From: an uncultured Clostridia bacterium
GTDB lineage: Bacteria > Bacillota > Clostridia > TANB77 > CAG-508
Direction of reading: 5' to 3'
NCBI GenBank assembly: GCA_948739805.1
Contig: CAPYID010000005.1
Span: forward strand, 1-64,000
Length of the DNA: 64,000 bases
How positions within the stretch are numbered: position 1 is the stretch's first letter; each line of letters opens with the position of its first letter. The notes under the pieces were generated by a model that was given only the letters and a program-made list of their open reading frames with translations, did not search any database and was not told the origin of the DNA. The position numbers and the translations under genes were made by a program. Shown here piece after piece: positions 44,986 through 53,717 of the stretch.

Positions 44986-45328
44986 TTTGATGGCTGGTTT
45001 CTCTATTCCATCTAAGTACTTTTATGTTTTTATAAATTTCTAATATTTTGCTATATTTTTGATATTCATCTTCCCATAAAATATTAGGTACTTTATCAAA
45101 TGCTGAAAATACTTTTTCTGCCTCCATTAAAAATACTATCTGTTCCTTTTGAGACATTTGGTCATATTCCTTTGATGCTCTATATAAACTTTCTAAAATT
45201 TGGTTTGCTTGTATAAAGTCCCAGAAGTCTTTTACATTCATTCCTGCTAATTTTATTTGCATTACAGAATAAGCAATTAATGCAAATATAATTATGATTA
45301 GTATATATACTATTATCAATAGGTTCAC
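44981..45328 (-). CDS. Small membrane-anchored protein, unknown
   Basis: Not recognised. One N-terminal helix (LLIIVYILIIIIFALIAYSV) is followed by 90 residues of soluble, helical, aromatic-rich sequence (VKDFWDFIQANQILESLYRA), probably cytoplasmic given the few charges before the helix. It stands between the dGTPase-like gene and the two-component genes with moderate gaps. No motif points to a function. Confidence 0.5.
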   Translation of the reverse strand: MNLLIIVYILIIIIFALIAYSVMQIKLAGMNVKDFWDFIQANQILESLYRASKEYDQMSQKEQIVFLMEAEKVFSAFDKVPNILWEDEYQKYSKILEIYKNIKVLRWNRETSHQM

Positions 45329-45401
45329 AGTTATTATCTCCTTATTTTTTCTGATGTTTTATATTTTAACATATATATTTTTGTTTTTCAAGAGTTTGAA
45401 T

Positions 45402-46577
45402 TTATACAAAATGCTCATCTAGGTTACTTGCACATTCTCTTAAGAAAAATTTATCTGTTTGCCCTGCAATATAGTCTATTACTATTCTTTTTACATTTGT
45501 ATTGTTTTTATATTCATCACTTTTTAAGTTTACATATTCATATAAATTTTTTTCTGAATATGGTAAATTATTTGAAATCTCTATTTTATTTTTGTAGTCC
45601 TTTTGTTCTAATTTGTTTAGATATATACCATACATTTCTGAAAATGCTTTTTCTAGTTCGTTCTTATTTTTGCATGCTTCGTCTGAACCATAGATTTTTT
45701 TATAGTTCCAGTTTCTTAAGTCTATTAATGCTTTAAAAGTACTTTTTGAAAATTGTAAATAATTTTTGTCTATACTATTTTTTATTACATCTAAAATCAA
45801 AGTATTTACTATACTTGAATTGTTGTCTCCCAATACTTCAGTAATCTGTGTTGGTATTTCTTCCCTTTTTATAACTCCAATTGTTATTGCATCTTCTATA
45901 TCTCTCCCTATATATGCTATTATATCAGATAACCTTACCACACATCCTTCTAATGTCATTGATTTTATAAATTTACTATATCCCTCTATATGAAATACAT
46001 TATCTAGCTCTTCTAAAAATTTATCTTTAGTTTTTTCTTTGTTTACTTCATATTTATTTAATAATAGTTCTCCATTATGTGCTAATATTCCATCTAATGT
46101 TTGTATGCTTATATTAACATCTTCAATATCTTTTAAAATTCTAACACTTTGTGCATTATGACAGAAATATCCTATATCTTCTTTTTTACAAATTTCATTT
46201 AAAAATTTCTCTCCTGTATGTCCAAAAGGAGTATGACCTATATCATGCCCTAATGCTATTGCCTCTATCAAGTCTTCATTTAATCTTAATGCCCTACCTA
46301 TTGTTCTTGCAATTTTAGATACTAATTGTACATGTAAAACTCTATGTGTTATATGGTCATTATCTGTAAATGAATAAACTTGTGTCTTATCTATATATCT
46401 TGTATATCCTTGTGAATGGATTATTCTATCAATATCTCTAAAAAATGCTGGTCTAATATCAGCTTTATCTTCATTTAATCTAATACAATTATCTGCTTTA
46501 CATGCATTCTCTGATAATAAAGATTCTGATTGTAACATTATAGATTTTACATCTTCAAATATGTCTTTTTCTTTCAT
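45402..46577 (-). CDS. dgt: dGTPase-like HD-domain phosphohydrolase
   Basis: A 391-residue HD enzyme of the deoxyguanosine triphosphate triphosphohydrolase group, which splits dGTP (or other dNTPs) to nucleoside and tripolyphosphate. The metal site is seen as THRVLHVQLVSKIARTIGRA (first His) and EAIALGHDIGHTPFGHTGEK (HD pair). Later come VRLSDIIAYIGRDIEDA and a long helical C-terminus. The length fits the shorter Firmicute dGTPase-like proteins. It sits just upstream of the pyrG gene's downstream gap. Its exact substrate is not decided by sequence. Confidence 0.88.
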   Translation of the reverse strand: MKEKDIFEDVKSIMLQSESLLSENACKADNCIRLNEDKADIRPAFFRDIDRIIHSQGYTRYIDKTQVYSFTDNDHITHRVLHVQLVSKIARTIGRALRLNEDLIEAIALGHDIGHTPFGHTGEKFLNEICKKEDIGYFCHNAQSVRILKDIEDVNISIQTLDGILAHNGELLLNKYEVNKEKTKDKFLEELDNVFHIEGYSKFIKSMTLEGCVVRLSDIIAYIGRDIEDAITIGVIKREEIPTQITEVLGDNNSSIVNTLILDVIKNSIDKNYLQFSKSTFKALIDLRNWNYKKIYGSDEACKNKNELEKAFSEMYGIYLNKLEQKDYKNKIEISNNLPYSEKNLYEYVNLKSDEYKNNTNVKRIVIDYIAGQTDKFFLRECASNLDEHFV

Positions 46578-46640
46578 CTTTTACTCCTTCTTGATATATA
46601 GGTTTTACGTGCCTACTCAAATTTATTGTTACTTTCAACA

Positions 46641-46660
46641 GGCACATGCAATGTGCCCCT
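46641..46660. repeat. REP-like palindrome, GGCACAT type with GTAG foot
   Basis: GGCACAT, loop GCA, ATGTGCC, then CCTAC: read on the minus strand it begins GTAGGGGCACAT. A second partial GTGCCTAC lies at 46610 in the same gap between pyrG and the dGTPase-like gene. Confidence 0.65.
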
Positions 46661-46682
46661 ACTGTTTATAATACAATTTTAT

Positions 46683-48290
46683 TTATAATTTTCGATAATT
46701 CTTAGCTGCGTTTATGAGTCCCCTAAACAAAGGTCCTGGTCTATCAGGTCTTGACTTAAATTCTGGATGGAATTGTGCTGCTATAAAGTATGGATGATTT
46801 ACATTTTCCACCATCTCAACAAGTTTTCCATCTGGTGATGTTCCTGAGATTATTAACCCATTTTCTTCTAACATTTCTCTATATTTATTGTTAAATTCAT
46901 ATCTATGTCTATGTCTTTCTGAAATCTCTGTCTCTCCATATAATGAATTCGCAAGGCTTCCTTCTTTTATAATACATGGATATGCTCCTAATCTCATTGT
47001 TCCACCTTTGTGTTCTATTCCAACTTGTTCTTCCATTATATGTATTAATGGATTTTTACATCTTATATCAAATTCTTCTGAGTTTACATCTTCCAATTTT
47101 AATACATTTTTTGCAAATTCTACAACGCTCATTTGCATACCTAAACATATTCCTAAAAATGGAATATTATTCTCCCTTACATATTGAATAGTATTTATCA
47201 TACCTTCGATACCTCTATCTCCAAATCCCCCTGGAATTACTACTCCATGTATTCCTTCTAAAATTTGTGGTACATTTTCTTTTGTTATGGCTTCTGAATC
47301 TATAAATTTTACTTTTACCTTTACATCGTTTGCAAATCCTCCATGTTGTAAACTTTCTGCTACTGATAAGTAAGAATCTTCTAATTTTATATATTTTCCT
47401 ACTATTGCAATTGTAACCTTTTCATCTCCTATTTTTCTTATGTTATTAATCATTTTTTCCCATTGTTCGTTTTCAGCTTCTTTTTTATCTAAATGTAAAT
47501 GCTCACATACATCTATTGCTAGCCCTTCTTTTTCTAACATTAATGGTACTGCATATAAATTATCTGCTGTTAAATTTTGAACAACATTTTCTTTTCTAAC
47601 ATTACAGAATAAAGCAATTTTTGCTCTCATATCTTCTGGAACTTCTTGTTCTGAACGACATACTAAAATGTCTGGTTTTATTCCAAATGATTGTAAATCT
47701 TTAACTGAATGTTGTGTTGGTTTTGATTTCAATTCATTTGAACCATATATATATGGTAATAATGTTACATGTATATAACATACATCTTCTGGTGCTTTTT
47801 CAAGTCCAACTTGTCTTATAGCTTCTATGAATGCTAAACTTTCTATATCTCCTACTGTTCCTCCTAATTCTGTTATTACAATATCTACATCTTTATTTTC
47901 AAATGCATATATTCTGTCTTTGATTTCGTTTGTAATATGTGGTATAACTTGTACTGTTTTTCCTAAATAGTCTCCTTTTCTTTCTTTGTCTAATACTGCT
48001 TGATATATTTTTCCTGAGGTAACACTTGAGTTTCTTGTTAAGTTTACATCAGTAAACCTTTCATAATGTCCTAAATCTAAGTCTGTTTCTGCTCCATCAT
48101 CTGTTACAAAAACTTCCCCATGCTCATATGGACTCATTGTTCCTGGGTCTACATTTATATATGGGTCAAATTTTTGGTTTGTTACTTTATATCCTCTATT
48201 TTTTAATAATCTTCCTAATGATGCAGCAGTTATTCCTTTTCCTAACCCTGATACTACCCCACCTGTTACAAAAATGTATTTTGTATTCAT
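46683..48290 (-). CDS. pyrG: CTP synthase
   Basis: PyrG aminates UTP to CTP using glutamine and ATP. The 535-residue protein has the amidoligase P-loop [20 protein letters not shown], the CTP/UTP site near [20 protein letters not shown], and a glutamine amidotransferase domain with nucleophile cysteine in [18 protein letters not shown] and the His-Glu pair in [12 protein letters not shown]. Length and domain order are normal. A terminator for the upstream gene and a long gap precede it; no clear regulatory RNA is visible. Confidence 0.98.
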   Translation of the reverse strand: MNTKYIFVTGGVVSGLGKGITAASLGRLLKNRGYKVTNQKFDPYINVDPGTMSPYEHGEVFVTDDGAETDLDLGHYERFTDVNLTRNSSVTSGKIYQAVLDKERKGDYLGKTVQVIPHITNEIKDRIYAFENKDVDIVITELGGTVGDIESLAFIEAIRQVGLEKAPEDVCYIHVTLLPYIYGSNELKSKPTQHSVKDLQSFGIKPDILVCRSEQEVPEDMRAKIALFCNVRKENVVQNLTADNLYAVPLMLEKEGLAIDVCEHLHLDKKEAENEQWEKMINNIRKIGDEKVTIAIVGKYIKLEDSYLSVAESLQHGGFANDVKVKVKFIDSEAITKENVPQILEGIHGVVIPGGFGDRGIEGMINTIQYVRENNIPFLGICLGMQMSVVEFAKNVLKLEDVNSEEFDIRCKNPLIHIMEEQVGIEHKGGTMRLGAYPCIIKEGSLANSLYGETEISERHRHRYEFNNKYREMLEENGLIISGTSPDGKLVEMVENVNHPYFIAAQFHPEFKSRPDRPGPLFRGLINAAKNYRKL

Positions 48291-48335
48291 TTTTATCTCT
48301 CCTTTTTCTTATGAAATAAAAAAATAGATTAAATA

Positions 48336-48360
48336 AAAACTTCTTTAGGAGTTTTTTTTT
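48336..48360 (-). terminator. Bidirectional terminator upstream of pyrG
   Basis: AAAACTTC, loop TTTA, GGAGTTTT, with T-runs on both strands. It most likely ends the nucleotidyltransferase transcript. Confidence 0.65.
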
Positions 48361-48508
48361 AACCTATCTCTTTAAGACTTATTTATAGTATCATATATTG
48401 ACAAATTATGCAATACTTTTGATTAAAAATTAATGACATTTCACGGATGACCAATGGTCTCCCTTACATATTTCATTTTAGCCATGAGTATTAGCAAATT
48501 TGTTATTT

Positions 48509-49075
48509 TTATCTCATAAATTTCATTGCTGCTTCTATAAATTTTTTTTTCTCAAAAACCTCTATAGGACAATTATTTTTTATAAATTCATCATCATTGT
48601 TTAATATGGCTTCTCTAACTTTTGTCGCTGAAAGTCCATTAAACTCATTTTCTCTTGAAAAAAATCTAAAATTGATTCTTTCCCTTAGTTCTTCTTCAAA
48701 CCACCCCTTTATCATTTCTGGATTCTCTGAACTATAATATGAGAATTCCTTTACTCCCATATTTCCAACTACATTATAGTAAATTAATCTTCCCCATTCT
48801 TTATCATCATTGTTTTCTTCTGATGACCAGTCTGAAAGTGTAATTATTTTAATACTATCCAAATAATTCCTATTTTTAAAATATTCAGTTATAGCACTTT
48901 CTACCATTTGCTTTCTCATGTCTATAGGCATTGGGTTTCTCTCTGTTCCAAATTTATCTGCACTTCCAATCATTACCAGAACTTTATCATTTTCCTTTAA
49001 TGCATTTTCAATCATCCATAAATGAGCATTATGTATTGGTTGCATTCTACTTAAAAAAACTCCTACTTTTTTCAT
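48509..49075 (-). CDS. NMN adenylyltransferase-like nucleotidyltransferase
   Basis: The 188-residue protein begins KKVGVFLSRMQPIHNAHLWM, a nucleotidyltransferase start with HNAH in place of HxGH. It has IGSADKFGTERNPMPIDMRK, and near the end GLSATKVREAILNNDDEFIK, a form of the ISxTxxR motif. This set is typical of NadM-like enzymes that make NAD from NMN, with substrates not fixed by the motifs. It stands alone after a strong AGGAGG-like ribosome site, flanked by terminators. No Nudix domain is fused. Confidence 0.75.
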   Translation of the reverse strand: MKKVGVFLSRMQPIHNAHLWMIENALKENDKVLVMIGSADKFGTERNPMPIDMRKQMVESAITEYFKNRNYLDSIKIITLSDWSSEENNDDKEWGRLIYYNVVGNMGVKEFSYYSSENPEMIKGWFEEELRERINFRFFSRENEFNGLSATKVREAILNNDDEFIKNNCPIEVFEKKKFIEAAMKFMR

Positions 49076-49264
49076 ATTTATAATTCCTCCTTTTCACTCT
49101 ATATTAAAATATTTTAATTTTTTAAACAACCAATTGGAACTACATTTTTACAATTTCAATATTTTCGGTTATTTATGTGTTTATTTTTCGGTAAATTGTT
49201 GTGTTCTTTTTGGTTACTTATGCTTTTTCTTTATTTTTTATGCTTTTTATGATATACTTTTTGG

Positions 49265-49344
49265 CATAAGTGTTTCAATTTTCTCTGTATAATTTTAACT
49301 TTAATTACCTAGATTATACTACTTGAAGCACTTTTTTGCTATAT
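49265..49344. repeat. IS-end-like sequence upstream of the recombinase gene
   Basis: About 80 bp align with the transposase-start to inner-end region of the IS element (1141-1219). Shared blocks are CATAAGTG, TTTCAA, TGTATAATTTT, ATTATACTACTTGAA and CACTTTTTTGCTATAT. No transposase coding sequence follows on the left. It is either the scar of a related IS or a shared leader. It lies just before the recombinase ribosome site, so it probably carries its promoter. Confidence 0.65.
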
Positions 49345-49380
49345 ATTTTAATAAATTATTATGAAAGGAATGAATTTTTT

Positions 49381-50544
49381 ATGGGAGCAAAAAATCGTAG
49401 AAGAAAATCTGTTGGAAATGGTGAAGGCTCATTGTATTATAGCGAAACTTTAAAACGTTGGTTTTTTCAATTTCATTACAATGGTCAAAGAAAGACAATC
49501 CAACAGAAAAAGAATGAAAAAGTAAAGGAGTTTAAAAAAAGAGTTACTGATATAAAGTTTATGCTTAATAATGGTTCTTACTTTGAAAATGATAAAGATA
49601 CTTTTATTAAAATATTGGAAAGACATATTGAGCAAAAGTATAAAGATAATTTGATAGGAGATTCTACTTATACTAGAGATTTGGGTACTAAAGAACAGAT
49701 TAAAAAAACTTGTAGTAATTTTATAAATAAACCTATTTACCTTATTACTGTTGATGATATCGAAGATGCTAAGGATAATATTAGAGAATATTCTAATAAT
49801 TCTATTAATAAAATTTGGAGATTGTTATATAAAACTTTTAATATTGCTTTATCAAGAAGGAAAATAACTTTTAATCCTATGAATGATGAAACTTTGAATA
49901 AACCAATTTCTAAAAAAGAAACTAAAAGAATTCATGCATTAACAATTGATGAAGAGCAAAAACTAATTGAATGTTTAAATTTACCAAATATTAATGAACA
50001 ATATAAGCAAATTGTTTTATTACAACTAAATACTGGTATGAGAATTGGCGAAATTTTAGCTCTCTCTAACGATTGCATAGATTTAGAGAAAAACACTATA
50101 ACTGTATATAGAACTTTAACTAAAAAAAATAATAAATATATTTTAGGTAAACATACAAAGACATATAATCGAAGAACAAATATAGACAAAGGTAAAAGAA
50201 TCTTCCCTATGACCCCTGAAACACGAAAAATAATCTTAGAAGTTTTACAGAAAAAAATTACTAACTTTGATAATTTATTATTTTGGGATTACCAGAGAAA
50301 TTCTTTAATTTTACCTAAAAGAATTAATGATTTTTTAGATAGTTTAAATAAAAATAATATATCTAATTATTTAAGGACTCACACACTTAGGCATACCTTT
50401 ATTACTCGTTGTCAAGAAAAATCAATGGCACTAGTTGTAATTCAAGCAATGGTTGGTCATATCGAAGGTAGCTCTATAACCAGTGATACATACACTTCTG
50501 TATCTTTAGATTTCATGAAAGACGAAATTAAAAAAATTGGTTAA
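49381..50544 (+). CDS. Tyrosine site-specific recombinase (Tn916-like integrase type)
   Basis: This 387-residue protein is a complete tyrosine recombinase. The N-terminus (GEGSLYYSETLKRWFFQFHY) is the AP2-like arm-binding domain of Tn916-type integrases. A SAM-like core-binding domain spans about 80-180. The catalytic set is intact: R in LNTGMRIGEILALS, K near YILGKHTKTYNRR, HxxR in RTHTLRHTFITR, H in AMVGHIEGS and nucleophile Y in TSDTYTSVS. The ATG follows GAAAGGAATG; an in-frame upstream start is less likely. It ends 115 bp before an 18-bp site repeated inverted 5 kb away, so I infer it inverts the cassette segment next to it. No excisionase gene or other phage gene is beside it. Confidence 0.93.
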   Translation: MGAKNRRRKSVGNGEGSLYYSETLKRWFFQFHYNGQRKTIQQKKNEKVKEFKKRVTDIKFMLNNGSYFENDKDTFIKILERHIEQKYKDNLIGDSTYTRDLGTKEQIKKTCSNFINKPIYLITVDDIEDAKDNIREYSNNSINKIWRLLYKTFNIALSRRKITFNPMNDETLNKPISKKETKRIHALTIDEEQKLIECLNLPNINEQYKQIVLLQLNTGMRIGEILALSNDCIDLEKNTITVYRTLTKKNNKYILGKHTKTYNRRTNIDKGKRIFPMTPETRKIILEVLQKKITNFDNLLFWDYQRNSLILPKRINDFLDSLNKNNISNYLRTHTLRHTFITRCQEKSMALVVIQAMVGHIEGSSITSDTYTSVSLDFMKDEIKKIG

Positions 50545-50656
50545 ATTTTACTGCATTTCTATTGCTAAATTTATATTCTTAAAATATATCTTTAATAGTA
50601 TAAATTATTTTACTCTAATATGAATTAAGCCTCCCTATTTTCCCATTTATTAAACT

Positions 50657-52684
50657 GACCCAGAAGACCATGTTCATGACTATAAACTTACAAAAACATT
50701 AATTACAGCAACATGTAAAGATAATGGTGAAGGAGTTTATACATGTGAATGTGGAGAAACAAAAACAGATGTAATTCCTGCATCAGAAGAATATCATGAT
50801 TATGTAGAAATACCATCAGAAGTTGAAAATGTAAAAATTTACAAATGTAATGTTTGTGGAAATGTTAAAACTGAAATAGTTAAAGAAGAAGCTCATGATC
50901 ATAATTATCTTGAAATCGAAGGTTCAAGAATAGAAGCAAAATGTACTGAAGAAGGAAAAATATTTAAACAATGTGAAGTTTGTGGAGAAAAATTAACAGA
51001 AACAATAGCTAAAATAGCTCACAAATCTTCAACAAAAGAAGGACAAGGAAAAATATTAACTGGAGCAGTATCATGTACAACAGACGGTGAAGAAGAAGTT
51101 ACATGTGATGTATGTCACCAAAAATTCACAAGACCAATCTCAGCTCATAGCTATGAAAAAGTAACAGAAGTACCTGCAACATGTACAGCAGAAGGTGTAA
51201 CAACATATAAATGTAAAGTATGTGGAAAAACAAAAGCAGATACAATTGAAAAAATAGACCATGATTATACAAATGCTAAAGAAGTGATACAAGCAAATTG
51301 TCAAACAGAAGGATTAACTTTAAGTGTTTGTAAAGTTTGCGGAGATGAAAAAAGAACAATCTCTAAAAAATTAAATCATACAGGAAAAGCTACAGAAGGA
51401 TGGGTTGAAGTAGACGAAAAAGGAAATTATATTCTTACAGATAAATCTGGAAAATTTGATGCTTCAAAAATAGACAATACTCAAACAGCTGCAGATTGCG
51501 AACATGATTTAATAGAAGCTTTTGAATGTGATACATGTAACAAAATTCAAGTAAAAGTCATAGCTAAAAAATTAGGACATAGAATAGACTCAACTAAAGA
51601 TGTTATCGTAGGATCAATTTTATGTGATGAAAAAGGAGTTCCTAAAAAGAATTCAGAAGGAAAATATGTTGTAACAAAAGGTGGAAAATCTGATTGTCAA
51701 CATGCAGAAGTAAAATTATTTACATGCGCAAATGAAGGATGCAAACAAGAAGAAGTTGTAGTACTTACTGAAAAATTAGATCATACTCCAAAAGCAAATA
51801 CAACAGTAGTATATGGTGCAACATGTAATAAAGAAGGAAAAAGAACATACACATGTGCAACATGTAATGAAAAAATAGAAGAAAAAACAAACGAAAAAGC
51901 ATTAGGTCATAATTATGCATACGAAGCAGCAACATGTATCAAAGGAGCAGCTATAGTATGTACAAGAGGATGTGACTTAAAAGGAACTGAAGCTGGATAT
52001 GATGATTTCTATGATAAAACATTAACAAAAGATCAACAAACAGCTGTAGATAAAAATACACCATTAGGACATGATTTTGTTGGAACAGTTGTTAATAAAA
52101 ATAGTAAATATTATGCATTATGTAGAACTTGCGGAGAAAAAGAAGTTACTTTTGATAGCAAAGCTAACACTATTACATCTGTAGATACATTAAAAGAAGT
52201 ATGGGCAGTAACTGTTGATGCTAAAACAGGAGTTATCACAGTTGGAGAAAAAGGTGAAGTAGACTCAGAAAAAACACCATTAAGTATTACAAGTGTAAAA
52301 GCAGGAGTTCATCAATCTGCTACACCACAAGCTAATAATATTACAGTATCTTCAACAGGAAAAACTGTAACAGTTACAGAAACAGCTGAAAAAGTAGGAG
52401 CAACTACAAATCCTAATGGCGAAACAAAAAAATTTTTCTGTTTAGTATTAGATTTAGGTATAGCTAAAGATAAAGTAAAAGTTAGTGCAGGAGATTACAA
52501 AATAGAAGCAGATGATTTAACATGTGTGGATCAATGGACTACATCTTCTAATGGAAACCAATTCTTAGTTTGGTTATCAGCAGAAAAATGTGGAGATAGT
52601 GGAATTACTATCACATTCAGTGATGCAGATAATGTTAAAGCTCCAATAGACATTACATTTAATTTTGTAGCAAATAATGCTTAA
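50657..52684 (+). CDS. Silent, start-less C-terminal cassette of the surface protein
   Basis: An open frame of 675 codons begins directly after a TAA and the inversion site, with no start codon or ribosome site at its front (a GTG at 51284 is internal). Its protein, PEDHVHDYKLTKTLITATCK onward, matches residues 165-650 of the full-length protein at 53718. It has the same string of CxxC modules (YTCECGETKTDVIPASEEYH, FKQCEVCGEKLTETIAKIAH). The last 200 residues then differ completely (KAGVHQSATPQANNITVSST, VSAGDYKIEADDLTCVDQW). It has no signal peptide. It can be expressed only after joining the N-terminal coding part, giving an 838-residue hybrid in frame. Confidence 0.85.
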   Translation, partial: DPEDHVHDYKLTKTLITATCKDNGEGVYTCECGETKTDVIPASEEYHDYVEIPSEVENVKIYKCNVCGNVKTEIVKEEAHDHNYLEIEGSRIEAKCTEEGKIFKQCEVCGEKLTETIAKIAHKSSTKEGQGKILTGAVSCTTDGEEEVTCDVCHQKFTRPISAHSYEKVTEVPATCTAEGVTTYKCKVCGKTKADTIEKIDHDYTNAKEVIQANCQTEGLTLSVCKVCGDEKRTISKKLNHTGKATEGWVEVDEKGNYILTDKSGKFDASKIDNTQTAADCEHDLIEAFECDTCNKIQVKVIAKKLGHRIDSTKDVIVGSILCDEKGVPKKNSEGKYVVTKGGKSDCQHAEVKLFTCANEGCKQEEVVVLTEKLDHTPKANTTVVYGATCNKEGKRTYTCATCNEKIEEKTNEKALGHNYAYEAATCIKGAAIVCTRGCDLKGTEAGYDDFYDKTLTKDQQTAVDKNTPLGHDFVGTVVNKNSKYYALCRTCGEKEVTFDSKANTITSVDTLKEVWAVTVDAKTGVITVGEKGEVDSEKTPLSITSVKAGVHQSATPQANNITVSSTGKTVTVTETAEKVGATTNPNGETKKFFCLVLDLGIAKDKVKVSAGDYKIEADDLTCVDQWTTSSNGNQFLVWLSAEKCGDSGITITFSDADNVKAPIDITFNFVANNA
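50660..50677 (+). promoter_or_regulatory. Putative inversion site, left copy
   Basis: CCAGAAGACCATGTTCAT. To its left the sequence has no resemblance to the surface-protein gene (a TAA stop lies six bases before). To its right homology to the C-terminal part of the full-length gene begins at once. The same 18 bases occur in opposite orientation at 55677-55694. Confidence 0.7.
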
Positions 52685-52760
52685 AATAATGTATTAACTT
52701 ACTTTTGTAAATATATCTAATGAGCATAGATGAAAAACAATTTAATTTGATATAAAAAAA

Positions 52761-52790
52761 CAAAGAGACATTAAGTCTCTTTGTTTTTTT
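52761..52790 (+). terminator. Terminator of the silent cassette
   Basis: CAAAGAGAC, loop ATTAA, GTCTCTTTG, then TTTTTTT. The same hairpin in the same plus orientation is found at 53654. Confidence 0.9.
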
Positions 52791-52949
52791 ATATGTTCGT
52801 TAAAAGATATTTACAAAAACAGGCAATGATGTTATTATATATACATATTTAAAATCAATTTATTTTAATCTTTAGGCAATTCGCCTATAATTTTCAAATT
52901 ATTAAAAATTTAAGGACAAAAATTGAAAATATTACAAAATTAAAGTAGT

Positions 52950-53021
52950 ATTAAAAATTGTAGAGAAAATGTAGGGGCACCGTTTGTGGGAATGCCCGTG
53001 AGACATGACACCACTGTGCCC
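52950..53021. repeat. Left 72-bp inverted repeat of the RAYT cassette
   Basis: Reads ATTAAAAATTGTAGAGAAAA, then GTAGGGGCACCGTTTGTGG and on to CCACTGTGCCC. It matches the complement of 53506-53577 at 71 of 72 positions. Outer GGGGCAC and inner GTGCCC ends pair to give a REP-type hairpin with GTAG at its foot. Confidence 0.9.
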
Positions 53022-53037
53022 AAAGAAAGAGGTAAAT

Positions 53038-53496
53038 ATGCAATATAATAAAAAAATGTATAAACGACATTCTATTAGGTTAAAGAAATGGGATTATAAA
53101 AAAGAAGGATTATATTTTATAACAATATGTATCCAAAATAGAGAATGTTTATTAGGAGAAATAATAGAAAATAAAATGGAATTAAATCAGGCAGGAAAAA
53201 TAGTAGAAAAAGAATTATTAAATATACAGAGAAAATATAAAAAATCCAATATTAATATCTATCAAATAATGCCAAACCATATACATATAATATTAGAAAT
53301 AGAAAAAAGAAATGCAACCACAATAGGAAATATTATACGATATTTTAAAGGACGAGTTTCCTCAAGGTCAAAAATATGCTGGCAACGAAATTATTATGAA
53401 CATATTATTAGAAATGAAAGAGAATATCTTGCGATATGTAATTATATAATTAACAATCCTATAAAATGGGAAGAAAATAGTAATTATTATACATGA
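53038..53496 (+). CDS. REP-associated tyrosine transposase (RAYT, Y1/HUH)
   Basis: RAYT proteins are single-copy IS200-related nucleases that bind, cut and rejoin REP hairpins. The 152-residue protein has YFITICIQNRECLLGEIIEN near the start and IYQIMPNHIHIILEIEKRNA with the HxH metal site (HUH). After a helical segment comes RNYYEHIIRNEREYLAICNY with the catalytic tyrosine region, and NNPIKWEEN closes it. The ATG behind AAAGAGG is chosen; a longer reading begins inside the inverted repeat. It is flanked by 72-bp inverted repeats carrying REP-type hairpins. It appears intact. Confidence 0.93.
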   Translation: MQYNKKMYKRHSIRLKKWDYKKEGLYFITICIQNRECLLGEIIENKMELNQAGKIVEKELLNIQRKYKKSNINIYQIMPNHIHIILEIEKRNATTIGNIIRYFKGRVSSRSKICWQRNYYEHIIRNEREYLAICNYIINNPIKWEENSNYYT

Positions 53497-53505
53497 TATT
53501 ATATA

Positions 53506-53577
53506 GGGCACAGTGGTGTCATGTCTCACGGGCATTCCCGCAAACGGTGCCCCTACATTTTCTCTACAATTTTTAAT
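53506..53577. repeat. Right 72-bp inverted repeat of the RAYT cassette
   Basis: Complement of 52950-53021 with one difference. It starts GGGCACAGTGGTGTCATG 9 bases after the RAYT stop codon and ends GTGCCCCTACATTTT, TCTCTACAATTTTTAAT. Confidence 0.9.
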
Positions 53578-53644
53578 GATAGTATTAGTTCCAATGGGTT
53601 ATACATTAAGAATTGTACCAATAAATGAAAAAAATGAAAAGTAG
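53576..53644 (+). pseudogene. Tail of a further plus-strand gene
   Basis: After the right inverted repeat a short frame reads MIVLVPMGYTLRIVPINEKN then EK and TAG. It is followed at once by a terminator identical to that of the silent cassette and in the same orientation. It looks like the 3' end of a third cassette or gene whose body is lost, perhaps through the RAYT unit or recombination. Confidence 0.4.
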
Positions 53645-53653
53645 TATAAAAAA

Positions 53654-53684
53654 CAAAGAGACATTAAGTCTCTTTGTTTTTTTT
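53654..53684. terminator. Second copy of the CAAAGAGAC hairpin terminator
   Basis: Same 23-bp hairpin as at 52761 in the same orientation. With T-runs on both sides it can also terminate the minus-strand surface-protein gene ending at 53718. Confidence 0.85.
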
Positions 53685-53717
53685 AAATCATAGAAATTAA
53701 TCTAATAGTTTCGACAT

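Larger units (their letters stand above)
52950..53577 (+). mobile_element. RAYT transposase cassette with 72-bp inverted ends
   Basis: A 628-bp unit: left inverted repeat 52950-53021, the RAYT gene, right inverted repeat 53506-53577. The arms differ at a single base. They contain GTAGGGGCACCG and GGGCACAGTGG parts that fold into REP-like hairpins related to the palindromes elsewhere in the window. Confidence 0.85.

Noticed and set aside
51284..52684. Separate gene starting at an internal GTG in the silent cassette
   Set aside because: The homology and open frame begin 624 bp upstream at the inversion site; the GTG lies inside a module and has no ribosome site.
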